DNA of 33,941 nt from Lentisphaerota bacterium. GTDB lineage: Bacteria > Verrucomicrobiota > Kiritimatiellia > UBA8416 > JABMPJ01. This document shows positions 16,200 through 24,082 of this stretch, one piece after another. Made by a program: the position numbers and the translations under genes. Location of the stretch: NCBI GenBank assembly GCA_013203785.1, contig JABMPJ010000031.1:1-33941 (forward strand). The letters are read 5' to 3'. The notes beneath the pieces are model-generated. The model searched no databases. It worked only from the letters and a program-made list of their open reading frames with translations, and had not been told where the DNA came from. How positions within the stretch are numbered: the stretch's first letter is position 1; each line of letters starts with the position of its first letter.

Positions 16200-16538
16200 A
16201 TGGCAGATAGAGGGAGCCTCATGCAGCGTAGATGGGTCATCAATGTCTTGGTCATCCTCTGGGTGGCGCTGGTCGCCCTGGCGTTCATCCAGTACTCCGC
16301 AACCGAGGCGACCGACAGCGGATTCACGCGCGGATTCAACCGTATCGGCCTGTTTCTGAAGTGGCAGGCTGCCGCCTTGCTAACGGCCTTCTTCGCGTGG
16401 CAGTCGGCACGACGGGCCCGACCAACCCTCGGCCGGGCCAAGACGTGGCCGGGCTACGTTCCGATTGTGCTCAGCGGCGGGTTCTTTCTGGCGATCATCC
16501 TCTTCTACGGGATCGCCGTCCTTTTAGCTCGATTCTGA
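16200..16538 (+). CDS. Small three-helix membrane protein
   Basis: 112 aa from the ATG at 16200, with AGGAG eight bases upstream; a second ATG at 16221 is possible. Three hydrophobic spans: about 11-28 (VINVLVILWVALVALAFI), about 53-66, and about 87-108 (VPIVLSGGFFLAIILFYGIAVLL), with a basic loop QSARRARPTLGRAK between the last two. It follows the giant gene by 14 bases in the same direction, so an accessory role in anchoring or exporting that protein is plausible. No family recognised. Confidence 0.7.
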   Translation: MADRGSLMQRRWVINVLVILWVALVALAFIQYSATEATDSGFTRGFNRIGLFLKWQAAALLTAFFAWQSARRARPTLGRAKTWPGYVPIVLSGGFFLAIILFYGIAVLLARF

Positions 16539-16694
16539 GTAGCGAGGACGACAGAGCCACGTCGACACGATGCCCAGCGACCGCCGCAGGGCGTAACTGC
16601 GTTTCGTTGCATGGGTCCCAATCGTAATCCTACTCGTGCTCGTAATCCGGGCACGACTACGATCATGAAGAACGTGGGTGGCTGATGGCCTCAA

Positions 16695-16829
16695 GTAGCC
16701 CCAGGCCGTCCCGGCCCGAGGGCGTGCGAGGAGGGTGCACGTCTCGGGCATGCGCGGTCTTCTGTCTTGGCATGCGCCATCTGTTCCTGTTCCTAGCTCG
16801 GCGCTGGGGCCGGGACGGCCCCGCGCTAC
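16695..16829. repeat. Long-range inverted repeat, GGCCGTCCCGGCC core
   Basis: GGCCGTCCCGGCC (16704-16716) has its exact complement at 16808-16820; with flanks (GTAG...CTAC) the arms reach about 22 nt with a few mismatches. The enclosed 91 bp shows no gene. Just upstream (about 16620-16665) is a degenerate run of CGTAATC/CGTGCTCG units. It could be a small non-coding mobile palindrome. Confidence 0.55.
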
Positions 16830-16877
16830 CACGAGCCCAGGCGAATCAACTGCACCTGAGCGAATCAGCTACCCACG

Positions 16878-17219
16878 ATGAAGAACAATGAAGCCTTCGA
16901 ATCCATTGCCCTGCACCAAATCGTAAATACGCCCGTCGCCGTATGCCACCGCTCAGCGTATTGACAGGGCAAGTCGGAGGATCTACGCTCCCTATCCCAC
17001 ACACCGAACAACGATCCCATCGCCACCAGACAGTGTGCCTTTGGTGACATTCTGTGCGAGCTAGCAGAAGCCCGAAAGAACGATGGTGTCTTCCTTGTTC
17101 GCGGCGAAGAGGTTCTCGATCGCGTCACCGGCCTGAGAACCGACCTGTTGCATCCGTCAGACTGGGGACAGGTAAGGATGGGAGCCAACCTCGCAAGGAT
17201 CCTGCGCCCCCACATCTGA
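16878..17219 (+). pseudogene. SGNH/GDSL-type hydrolase remnant with in-frame TGA
   Basis: One frame runs from ATG 16878 to TGA 17217-17219, interrupted only by a TGA at 16962-16964. The C-terminal part (AFGDILCELAEARKNDGVFLV, then DLLHPSDWGQVRMGANLARIL) matches the block V signature of SGNH hydrolases, DxxHPSxxG, that carries the catalytic Asp and His. The N-terminal blocks with the nucleophile are absent. This is a decayed 3' fragment. Together with the inverted repeat before it, it explains most of the gap 16539-17247. Confidence 0.45.
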
Positions 17220-17247
17220 TTGAGGCGAAGCACCCCTCCACTGCTGC

Positions 17248-17275
17248 TTGCCTTTTGCACCGACCGTGATATAGT
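17248..17275 (+). promoter_or_regulatory. Promoter of tRNA-Pro
   Basis: TTGCCT (17248-17253), a 16-bp spacer, and TATAGT (17270-17275; five of six consensus positions). The mature tRNA starts 19 bases after the -10 hexamer, a normal distance. Confidence 0.55.
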
Positions 17276-17293
17276 CCCCGCTCTTCTCTCATA

Positions 17294-17370
17294 CGGGGCG
17301 TAGCGCAGCCTGGTAGCGCGTTAGCTTTGGGAGCTAAAAGTCGTGGGTTCGAATCCCACCGCCCCGACCA
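17294..17370 (+). tRNA. tRNA-Pro (UGG)
   Basis: A 77-nt cloverleaf with acceptor stem CGGGGCG/CGCCCCG, D arm GCGCAGCCTGGTAGCGC, anticodon stem TTAGC/GCTAA around loop TTTGGGA (anticodon TGG), T arm GTGGGTTCGAATCCCAC, discriminator A and encoded CCA at 17368-17370. It borders a decayed island on its 3' side, but I found no second copy of its 3' end in the window. Confidence 0.97.
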
Positions 17371-17403
17371 TACTTCGCTCGGAGCGGAGCGCAGAGCGAA
17401 GTA
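17371..17403. repeat. Hairpin directly after tRNA-Pro
   Basis: TACTTCGCTC (17371-17380) and GAGCGAAGTA (17394-17403) are perfect 10-nt inverted arms with a 13-nt loop rich in GGAGCG units; CGGAGCGGA can alternatively pair with TCCGCTCCG a little downstream. No T-run follows, so it may be a tRNA processing or termination hairpin, or the flank of the GIY-YIG remnant. Confidence 0.6.
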
Positions 17404-17457
17404 GGGCTGCCGGTGATCCGCTCCGAGCTACGTATGGCAAGCCATCGAGACACCAGC

Positions 17458-17510
17458 ATGCACTACGTCTATCTCCTGCGCAGTGAACAACACGTAGCCC
17501 AGACGTACAA
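17458..17510 (+). pseudogene. GIY-YIG endonuclease N-terminal stub
   Basis: ATG 17458 begins MHYVYLLRSEQH, the hallmark first strand of small stand-alone GIY-YIG proteins (YVYLLRS). Similarity stops after about 16 codons, where the sequence runs into the truncated queC fragment on the opposite strand. The second motif and the catalytic residues are missing. Confidence 0.5.
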
Positions 17511-17708
17511 CGGGATGTCGAAGTGCGTGGCCACGCGTCGCGCGGCGTTGCGCTCCCGCGTCACGGCAAGCTGCCCGTATTCCACAAACATCGCACGCAC
17601 CCTCTCCTCCCGCGCGATGTAGAAGTCCAGACAGGCCGCAGAGTCAATCCCCCCACTAAGGAGTACCAACGTCTCCCCGCTGCCCTTCTTTACCACCCGA
17701 CTACGCAT
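17469..17708 (-). pseudogene. queC: Truncated queC (7-cyano-7-deazaguanine synthase) N-terminus
   Basis: Minus-strand frame from ATG 17708 (GGAGG eight bases upstream) begins MRSRVVKKGSG and contains the ATP-pyrophosphatase P-loop LVLLSGGIDSAACLDFY and the downstream FVEYGQLAVTRERNAA stretch, as in QueC, which makes preQ0 for queuosine and 7-deazaguanine DNA. Similarity ends at THFDIPLYV, about 70 residues in; QueC is normally 210-240 aa with C-terminal zinc cysteines. The rest was lost where the fragment meets the convergent GIY-YIG stub, so it is non-functional. Confidence 0.7.
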
Positions 17709-17749
17709 CCACACCCTCCGCATCGCCACTTGTCTTGTAGGCTTGACTA

Positions 17750-17773
17750 TGCAAAAGTGCGCAAGTGTTTGCA
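17750..17773. promoter_or_regulatory. Inverted repeat upstream of the HTH gene
   Basis: TGCAAA (17750-17755) and TTTGCA (17768-17773) flank AGTGCGCAAGTG. It lies between the divergent queC fragment and the small HTH gene, 27 bases before the latter's start, and a TTGACT hexamer (17743-17748) overlaps its left side. It looks like an operator for the neighbouring HTH protein. Confidence 0.35.
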
Positions 17774-17799
17774 ATGAGGATGTTGGTCACGAGGTCAGT

Positions 17800-17985
17800 A
17801 TGAAGAATGAGCCTTGGGTTTCGCTAGAGGAGATCGCGATGCACCTTGGGGTGAGCAAGGACACCGTGCATCGCTGGATTCGAAGACGCGGCATGCCGGC
17901 GCACAAGGTGGGGCGGCTGTGGAAATTCCAAGTGTCCGAGGTCAATACATGGGTAAGGACAGGGAGAGCTGAGAACTCGGAATGA
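17800..17985 (+). CDS. Excisionase-family helix-turn-helix DNA-binding protein
   Basis: 61 aa from ATG 17800 (GAGG just upstream). The whole protein is one winged HTH of the excisionase/MerR type: [22 protein letters not shown] (recognition helix [11 protein letters not shown]), then [22 protein letters not shown]. This small protein is commonly the first gene of type I restriction-modification operons. Its stop overlaps the following hsdM fragment in ATGA (17982-17985), as in an intact operon. The gene appears complete. Confidence 0.85.
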   Translation: MKNEPWVSLEEIAMHLGVSKDTVHRWIRRRGMPAHKVGRLWKFQVSEVNTWVRTGRAENSE

Positions 17986-18461
17986 GCAGAGGCAAAGAGA
18001 TAGAACGCGCGGAGCCACATAAGACGATTTGGCGAATTGCAAATGATCTGCGTGGCAGTGTGGACGGATGGGACTTCAAGACCTATGTGCTCGGCATGCT
18101 GTTCTATCGCTTCATCTCCGAGAACCTGACCACCTACAATCTGTGCCGCATCAACATGTTCCTGCATGACGTCAGCCACGAGAAGTTCGATATCGCCCAT
18201 GGCGATACGCTAACTGACCCCGCCCACTGGGACGACGAACCTTTCGAGGCTATCGTCTCCAATCCGCCCTATTCCATCAACTGGGATGGCAAGGACAACC
18301 CCTTGCCCATCAACGATCCGCGCTACGCCCCCGCAGGCGTGCTCGCACCGAAGAGCAAGGCCGACCTCGCCTTCGCCATGCACATTCTGAGCTGGAAGGT
18401 GGTGAGGCATGAGCCAATTTGGTGGATTGGAATAGAAATTGGGAGATTGCGCGATGGGTAA
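17982..18461 (+). pseudogene. hsdM: hsdM (type I methyltransferase) with internal and 3' deletions
   Basis: 159 codons against about 500 in HsdM. Residues 1-52 are a good N-terminus ([34 protein letters not shown]). Residue 53 onward is already the post-motif-I region ([23 protein letters not shown]), followed by the NPPY motif at 94-97 and [19 protein letters not shown]. The S-adenosylmethionine-binding motif I and about 200 residues are gone, fused in frame at the NLTTYN stretch (about 18126-18140), which occurs at both boundaries in related proteins. After about residue 138 the native sequence ends and unrelated codons run 8 bases into the next gene. Inactive as a methyltransferase. Confidence 0.85.
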
Positions 18462-19290
18462 GAATAGAACAGTGGAGGTCTTGAGCACTGAGGTCAAAGT
18501 CAAGACAACGGCTCAAGATGATTTCATCTGCCTTACTGATATCGCCAAATCCAAGAATCCGAAACGCCCTGATGATCTAATTCGGAATTGGCTGCGAAAT
18601 CGCAACACATTGGAACTCCTCGGCATATGGGAGCAACTTCACAACCCCAATTTTAACCCCGTCGAATTCGACGGGATTAGAAGACAGGCCGGCCTCAACA
18701 GTTTCACACTCACCCCCAAACAGTGGATCGCCTTAACGGGGGCTATCGGTCTGAGCTCCAAAGCAGGTCGGTACGGCGGAACATACGCCCACAAGGATAT
18801 TGCATTCGAGTTTGCCTCATGGGTTTCGGTGGAGTTCAAGCTCTACCTGATCAAGGAGTTTCAACGACTCAAGCTGGACGAGCAGAAGCAACTCGGATGG
18901 GACATTAAACGTAGTCTCACCAAGATCAACTACCGCATTCACACGGATGCCATCAAAGAGAATCTCATCCCCCCCGAACTTACCAAACAACAGATGGATT
19001 TTGTCTATGCTTCAGAGGCTGATTTGCTGAATATGGCGCTTTTCGCCAAGACAGCAAAGCAATGGCGCGATGAGAACCCGGATGAGAAGGGCAATATCAG
19101 AGACTATGCGAATGTTTCCCAGCTGGTTTGTCTTGCGAATCTTGAAACACTCAATGCACATCTGATCCAGCAAGGCATCGAACAGCCGGAACGCCTTGGG
19201 CTCCTCAACCAAACCGCCATCACTCAGATGCGCCTGCTGTTGGCGGATCCCGGTGTGCGCAAGCTGGAAACAGGGGGGGAGAATGGTTAG
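18454..19290 (+). CDS. KilA-N domain protein of type I RM islands
   Basis: 278 aa from ATG 18454 (GGGAGA upstream; frame opens earlier at a TTG). N-terminal KilA-N DNA-binding domain: [39 protein letters not shown], then [37 protein letters not shown], the most conserved block. The C-terminal half ([43 protein letters not shown]) is typical of full-length family members found between hsdM and hsdS/hsdR. The family came from phage antirepressors; its role beside RM genes is not settled. It overlaps the hsdM remnant by 8 bases. Length and motifs are complete although the surrounding genes are ruined. Confidence 0.88.
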   Translation: MGKNRTVEVLSTEVKVKTTAQDDFICLTDIAKSKNPKRPDDLIRNWLRNRNTLELLGIWEQLHNPNFNPVEFDGIRRQAGLNSFTLTPKQWIALTGAIGLSSKAGRYGGTYAHKDIAFEFASWVSVEFKLYLIKEFQRLKLDEQKQLGWDIKRSLTKINYRIHTDAIKENLIPPELTKQQMDFVYASEADLLNMALFAKTAKQWRDENPDEKGNIRDYANVSQLVCLANLETLNAHLIQQGIEQPERLGLLNQTAITQMRLLLADPGVRKLETGGENG

Positions 19291-19325
19291 CATCCTGTTG
19301 CAAGAGGCAGATTGAGCCGAGACGC

Positions 19326-19350
19326 AACCTGTCGGATATTCCGACAGGTT
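19326..19350. repeat. Perfect 25-bp dyad
   Basis: AACCTGTCGGA (19326-19336), spacer TAT, and TCCGACAGGTT (19340-19350), a perfect 11-3-11 inverted repeat 35 bases after the KilA-N stop. Possible operator, recombination site or RNA hairpin. Confidence 0.75.
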
Positions 19351-19366
19351 CGCAACGCGAACGCTT

Positions 19367-19393
19367 CAGTTGTTGCAGAATCCGCAACAACTG
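19367..19393. repeat. Perfect 10-7-10 inverted repeat
   Basis: CAGTTGTTGC (19367-19376) and GCAACAACTG (19384-19393) around AGAATCC, only 16 bases after the preceding dyad. The pair forms a double-hairpin unit between the KilA-N gene and the RhuM-like remnant. Confidence 0.75.
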
Positions 19394-19401
19394 CTGCTGA
19401 C

Positions 19402-19530
19402 GGCAAAGCCCTGGATGGCGCGGGCCCTGTCAGCCATCAACAGGCTCTCGACCACGCCGAAACAGAGTATGCCAAATACCGCACACAGCTTGCTGAACAG
19501 CCATGGAGAGAAGAAACAGACGGTGCTTGA
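19402..19530 (+). pseudogene. RhuM-like protein C-terminal remnant
   Basis: About 43 codons ending at TGA 19530. The stretch GAGPVSHQQALDHAETEYAKYR matches the end of RhuM-family proteins (GAGxVS, then HAExExxKYR). RhuM proteins are common passengers of type I RM islands, which fits the neighbours. The N-terminal 250 or more residues are missing. The stretch 19531-19725 after it holds no gene; a 6-bp GGGGAC/GTCCCC hairpin is at 19688-19705. Confidence 0.5.
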
Positions 19531-19725
19531 AAAGCTGGGTGCGTTCTTCGAGAGGTTCTTCGGGCTGCTCTGATCTGATTCTCCTTGCTGTGGAGTTCTT
19601 TGTTTCTACTGCTCGAGCGGACGCTTAGCGCCAACCAGTACATTGCCCCTCTATGACCTGGTCTCACCGTCTTGCTGGGCTAGAAGGGGGGACCATTCCG
19701 TCCCCGACAGGGCTATGGATGGCCG

Positions 19726-21594
19726 CTATTCTCCCTCCGGACTCCCACCAACCACGCCCTCGTCGGCCAGCGCGCCGTCGAATTCCACGGGCGAGACATG
19801 ACCGCTCATATCAGGCGGGCCCGCTTCGGTGTCGTGCGCCAATGCCAATGCAGCGTCGATGAGGGCCAGGTGGCTGTATGCTTGAGGAAAGTTGCCTAAC
19901 AGCCGCTTGGTCTTGACGTCAATGCCTTCGCTGAAAAGCCCAACGTGGTTGCTGTAGGAGAGCGCCTGTTCGTACATGGCTTTTGCCTTCTTCTCTTCGC
20001 CAATCAATGAGAGAGATTTCACCATCCAGAAGGTGCAAATGGTAAACGACGTTGTGGGTGCCCCAAAATCGTCATCGTTGCTGTAACGCATCATCAGACC
20101 GTCACGATTCAGTTCTTCGTACGTACGCAAAACGGTCTGCCTGTACTTCGGATCGCTGGGATCAAGAAAGTGGTAGTGCGCCATCAGTAGGTTCGCGGCA
20201 TCCATGTTCGTGTCACCATAGCTCTGGGTGAACGCGCCACACTGCGCGTTCCACCCTTTGGCCAACACGTCGGCTCGAATCTGATCCGCAAGCACCGACC
20301 ATTTCGCAGCGTGGCGAGGCTTGCCCAGTCGCTCCGCAATGCGCGCGGCACGATCGGCGGCCACCCAGCATAACACCCGCGAAAACGTGTAATGCGCCTC
20401 CCGGCTGCGAAACTCCCAGATGCTCTGATCCGGCTTGTGCCACGTGCGGCGGACCTCGCGCATCAATCCACGGGTGATCGTCCAGAGGTCTTCTTCGTTG
20501 TCAAGACCCGACGGGTACAAGCATAGCGTTTCGTGTAGGACATCAATCAGGACGCCGAAGATGTCGTTCTGCTTCTGCTTGTAGGCGGCGTTGCCGACAC
20601 GGACGGGTTGCGACCCTGCATACCCTGCAAGCCACGGAAGGTGCCGCTCCGTCAATGTGGTCTGGCCCCGGATACCGTACATGATCTGCACTTTCTGATG
20701 CTTGAAAGGGACCGCGTTGAGCACAAACTGAAGGAAGTCTTTCGCTGCGTTGGGATGCCCAAGGCGGTGCAGGGTCTGTATCACCATCGAAGCATCCCGG
20801 ATCCAGCAATAGCGGTAGTCCCAGTTGCGCACCCCTCCCAAACTTTCAGGAAGACTGGTTGTCAGCGCGGCCAAAATGGCGCCGGTGCGTTGATACGTCA
20901 GCAGCTTGAGTGCGAGCGCACTACGGGTGACCTCGTCACGATACTGGGACGGCAAATGCGTGCTCTCCACCCACAAACGCCAGTAGACTTTGGTTCGGTC
21001 GTAAGCCAGCTCAACGGCGTCCCAGGTGACCGGGCGGAGTTTCTGGTTGTAGCTCAACAAGAAGTAGTGATTGCCCTCCAAGACCACTGTACTCCCGGTC
21101 ATGATGTTCTGGAGGGGCAGATCGCTATATAGATAAGCCGATTCGTAGGAACCACTCTTTGTGGCGCTCTTGATATACGCGTCTTCGATTAGCGACGCTG
21201 TTGCGCCGCGGGCGTAGCCCAATCGCGGTTCGTAGCAGACCCGAACGGCGGGGCGTCCCGCCGTGACGCGAACCATACGGATGATGTCCGGGGGCGCATG
21301 CCTGACGCCACTCGCCCGCACGTAGCGCGGCATGAAGTCCAGCACCTCAAACTCCCACCCCTTCCCTGAGAACGTGGTCTTCAGGATGTTGGTCCGCGAA
21401 ATATACTGCTGCGTTGTTTCGTGCGGATCGACTGGCACAAGAGCAAACCGACCCCCTTTTGCCTCGTCCAGCAATGCGGCAAAGACGGACGGCGAATCGA
21501 ATGCGGGCAAGCAAAGCCAGTCGATCGACCCGGTTTGACTCACCAGCGCCGCACTTCGGCAGTTGCCGATGACACCGTAATTCAGGTTATCCAT
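19726..21594 (-). CDS. GH15 family glucoamylase/trehalase-like hydrolase
   Basis: 622 aa, cytoplasmic (no signal). Start at ATG 21594 with GGAGGGG upstream; longer upstream frame lies inside the otsBA fusion. N-terminal beta-sandwich (YGVIGNCRSAALVSQTGSIDWLCLP) and an alpha/alpha-toroid catalytic domain with NWDYRYCWIRDAS (257-269), the general acid in SIWEFR (E393) and the general base in FSEGID (E556), then GNFPQAYSH (567-575). These are the GH15 signatures. Enzymes of this subgroup hydrolyse trehalose or alpha-glucans. The start overlaps the stop of the trehalose synthase/phosphatase gene by 8 bases (ATGGATAA), so the genes are coupled and trehalose or a related glucan is the likely substrate. 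Confidence 0.92.
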   Translation of the reverse strand: MDNLNYGVIGNCRSAALVSQTGSIDWLCLPAFDSPSVFAALLDEAKGGRFALVPVDPHETTQQYISRTNILKTTFSGKGWEFEVLDFMPRYVRASGVRHAPPDIIRMVRVTAGRPAVRVCYEPRLGYARGATASLIEDAYIKSATKSGSYESAYLYSDLPLQNIMTGSTVVLEGNHYFLLSYNQKLRPVTWDAVELAYDRTKVYWRLWVESTHLPSQYRDEVTRSALALKLLTYQRTGAILAALTTSLPESLGGVRNWDYRYCWIRDASMVIQTLHRLGHPNAAKDFLQFVLNAVPFKHQKVQIMYGIRGQTTLTERHLPWLAGYAGSQPVRVGNAAYKQKQNDIFGVLIDVLHETLCLYPSGLDNEEDLWTITRGLMREVRRTWHKPDQSIWEFRSREAHYTFSRVLCWVAADRAARIAERLGKPRHAAKWSVLADQIRADVLAKGWNAQCGAFTQSYGDTNMDAANLLMAHYHFLDPSDPKYRQTVLRTYEELNRDGLMMRYSNDDDFGAPTTSFTICTFWMVKSLSLIGEEKKAKAMYEQALSYSNHVGLFSEGIDVKTKRLLGNFPQAYSHLALIDAALALAHDTEAGPPDMSGHVSPVEFDGALADEGVVGGSPEGE

Positions 21595-23767
21595 CGCGCC
21601 CCTCCGGCGCCAGAGCCGCCACCTCTTCGAGAACATCGAGAACGGCCTCGCAGTTGGGCAGGCGCCGCATCGCGGCCGTGGGACCTCGCCCAACCTTCAC
21701 GCTATAGAGACGCGGATCTTCGACCTTGAACATCGCCTCATCGGTCGTATCGTCCCCCACACACACCACCAGATCGTGATCGCTATCCTTGACGAAGTGG
21801 CGCAACGCGTGCCCTTTGCTGAATTGATTTGAGGTCACTTCGACGATGGCATGCCCCTGCTGCACCTCCACCGGGAGGTTGCTCGCCAGATCAGAGAGCA
21901 TCGAGGTCAACTCCTGGGCTTTCCACGCCCCGAACTCGGGATCGCATTTACGGTAGTGCCACACGATAGCGGTATGCTTGTCCTCTACCGTGCTCCCAGG
22001 CGTCGATAGTGAAAACTCGTGGATAATGCTGAGAATCTGGGGTCGCCATGAGAGATCGACCGTCTCTACCAACGGTTGCCACTGTTCTGAACCGGGTGGG
22101 CGGCACGCGGCACCATGTTCAGCGACAAGCGTTAGAGAGAGCCCACCAAACCACTCGGACATATTCTGGCGGGATCTCCCGCTGACCAGATAAAGATCCA
22201 CCCCCGTGGCGTGAGAGAGCCGCCCCAGAATTCTGTTAATCCGTTCCGTGGGCTGCGCCGCCTCTGGGGTGCGTTCGAACGCGCGAAGCGTGCCATCGTA
22301 ATCGAGGAAACACGCGACGCTGGACGCCCCTCTGAAGCCATCAACCAGCTCAGCACCCACCGACGTGGTGGAACCTGAACCGCCGGCCGGTTCAACATCA
22401 CGCGACAAATCGCCCAGAAAACGGTTGGCCCCCCGCTGCGCGTTGTTCTCGGTGACAATACGCCGTAGCGGGATCATACGCGATTTTTGTTCCTCCACAG
22501 GCATGTCCAACGCCTGCTGCAGTGTGGCCGTCATACCGTCGACATCATAGGGATTGACGATCAGCGCGGTGCTAAGCTCGTTGGCCGCACCGGCGAATTC
22601 GCTCAGGACCAACACGCCCGATTCGTCGCGGCGGCAGGCCACGTATTCCTTGGCCACGAGATTCATTCCGTCAATGATCGGCGTCACGAGCATGACATCC
22701 GCTGTGGCGTACGAGGCACACAGCTCGGTGAAGTTGACCGAGTCGTGGACAAACTGGATGGGGGTGTTGTGAATCGTGGAATGCTTGCCGTTGATGCGGC
22801 CAACCAAGGCTTCGATTTCCTCGCGCAGTTCCTGGTAGGCGCGCACCTCACCGCGCGACGGGACGGCAATAAAGACAAAGACTATCTTCTGTTTGTCGGA
22901 GGAGAGCTCCAGAAACCGATCAATGGCTTCCAAGCGTCCGCGCAGGCCCTTGCTGTAATCCAGACGTTCGACGTTGAGCACGATACGCTTGCCTTGATGC
23001 GTTTCCCTAATACGTTGGCATTCGGATGTGAATGCATCAGAATCCATTTCTTCCTCAAAAGCGGCGATATGAATGCCAATCGGATAGACACCCATATGGC
23101 AGACGTGGTGCTCCTGGCGAATCGAGTTGATCTCGGCGTCCGCCGCGAGCAGGCGGATCGCGGAACTGCGGAAGTGGCGCATATAGCCGTAGGTGTGAAA
23201 CCCAACGACATTGGCGCCGAGCATACCACGCAGCAGTTCCTCGCGTTGCGGAATGCAGCGGAACGTTTCGTACGAAGGGAAGGGCGTGTGCAGGAAGAAA
23301 CCAACCCGCAGGTTGATATCTGCTTCGCGCAGTAGCGCCGGAAGCAGCATGAGCTGATAGTCATGCACCCAGACGCAATCCCCTGGGCGCACATCCCGCA
23401 GGATGGCATCCCGGAACCGTAGATTGATCTCCTTGTAGGCTTGCCACCATGTATCGTGCTGTCGCATGTCTGAGGTGTTGTAGTGCAGAATCGGCCAGAG
23501 GAGGGAGTTGGAGTAGCCGAAGTAGAAGTCATCCACTTCCTGACGCGACATGAATACGGGCTCACATTGGAACTCCGCGACGAGCCGCTCCGTCAGCTTC
23601 TGCCGCTGAGCGTCACTACGAGGATGACTGCCCGGCCAGCCGATCCAGCGCAGATCCATCGAGTCCCCCAGGTGACTCATTGCAGAGACGAGCCCACCCG
23701 ATGATTTGCTGATCGTCCGACCCACAGTGACCGGCAGTCTATTGGCGACGTTGATCACTCGGTTCAA
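21587..23767 (-). CDS. Bifunctional trehalose-6-phosphate synthase/phosphatase (OtsA-OtsB fusion)
   Basis: 726 aa. Residues 1-455 are a GT20 trehalose-phosphate synthase (nucleotide-glucose + glucose 6-phosphate): NVANRLPV at the N-terminus, GGL 24-26, HDYQL 135-139, RLDYSKGL 268-275, [10 protein letters not shown] 366-375. A Gly/Ser linker (about 460-480) leads to a HAD-type trehalose-6-phosphate phosphatase with DYDGT 489-493, SGR 529-531 and GDDTTDE 671-677. The start codon appears to be TTG (23767-23765), overlapping the upstream stop as TTGA. It is well supported because NRLPV lies near the N-terminus in all OtsA proteins. Makes trehalose in the cytosol, typically an osmo-protectant. Confidence 0.95.
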   Translation of the reverse strand: MNRVINVANRLPVTVGRTISKSSGGLVSAMSHLGDSMDLRWIGWPGSHPRSDAQRQKLTERLVAEFQCEPVFMSRQEVDDFYFGYSNSLLWPILHYNTSDMRQHDTWWQAYKEINLRFRDAILRDVRPGDCVWVHDYQLMLLPALLREADINLRVGFFLHTPFPSYETFRCIPQREELLRGMLGANVVGFHTYGYMRHFRSSAIRLLAADAEINSIRQEHHVCHMGVYPIGIHIAAFEEEMDSDAFTSECQRIRETHQGKRIVLNVERLDYSKGLRGRLEAIDRFLELSSDKQKIVFVFIAVPSRGEVRAYQELREEIEALVGRINGKHSTIHNTPIQFVHDSVNFTELCASYATADVMLVTPIIDGMNLVAKEYVACRRDESGVLVLSEFAGAANELSTALIVNPYDVDGMTATLQQALDMPVEEQKSRMIPLRRIVTENNAQRGANRFLGDLSRDVEPAGGSGSTTSVGAELVDGFRGASSVACFLDYDGTLRAFERTPEAAQPTERINRILGRLSHATGVDLYLVSGRSRQNMSEWFGGLSLTLVAEHGAACRPPGSEQWQPLVETVDLSWRPQILSIIHEFSLSTPGSTVEDKHTAIVWHYRKCDPEFGAWKAQELTSMLSDLASNLPVEVQQGHAIVEVTSNQFSKGHALRHFVKDSDHDLVVCVGDDTTDEAMFKVEDPRLYSVKVGRGPTAAMRRLPNCEAVLDVLEEVAALAPEGRDG

Positions 23768-24012
23768 GCGTCACGCTCCGTGGTCGATGTGGAACCACCG
23801 TCCGCACAGGCATCCGGCTCGCTCCGCCAAGCCGGATCTGGGCGACTCTGCTCCATCAACTCATGCTCGGTGAGCACGTCGGTGCCCTGAGCTTCCTGTA
23901 CGGACACGGTCGTCTCCTGCCGTTGTTCGAGAAGGCGGACCCTCCTGGTTAAGCTGGCCACCTGCTGCGCCAAATCCGCCAGTGTTATGTTGTCTTTCTT
24001 ATCGTCTCTCAT
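23764..24012 (-). CDS. Small coiled-coil protein upstream of otsBA
   Basis: 82 aa from ATG 24012 (start MRDDKKDNITL). Residues 9-33 (ITLADLAQQVASLTRRVRLLEQRQ region) have leucine/valine heptad spacing, suggesting a short coiled coil; the rest is acidic and Ser/Thr-rich, probably disordered. The ribosome site is weak. Its stop overlaps the TTG start of the synthase/phosphatase gene by four bases, arguing for a real, coupled gene that may set the expression of the downstream enzyme. No family recognised. Confidence 0.6.
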   Translation of the reverse strand: MRDDKKDNITLADLAQQVASLTRRVRLLEQRQETTVSVQEAQGTDVLTEHELMEQSRPDPAWRSEPDACADGGSTSTTERDA

Positions 24013-24082
24013 GTTGCACTCGTTTCTCGTTTCTTCTACTTGGTTTCCTTCGCGGTGCCCCGTATGGCGGCTCGCGACCAGT

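Noticed and set aside
17294..19640. tRNA-Pro as the attachment site of an integrated island
   Set aside because: No integrase in view and no repeat of the tRNA 3' end on the far side within the window.
19688..19705. GGGGAC/GTCCCC hairpin as terminator of the GH15 gene
   Set aside because: Only 6 bp of stem and no U-run on the transcribed side; more likely a palindromic repeat.
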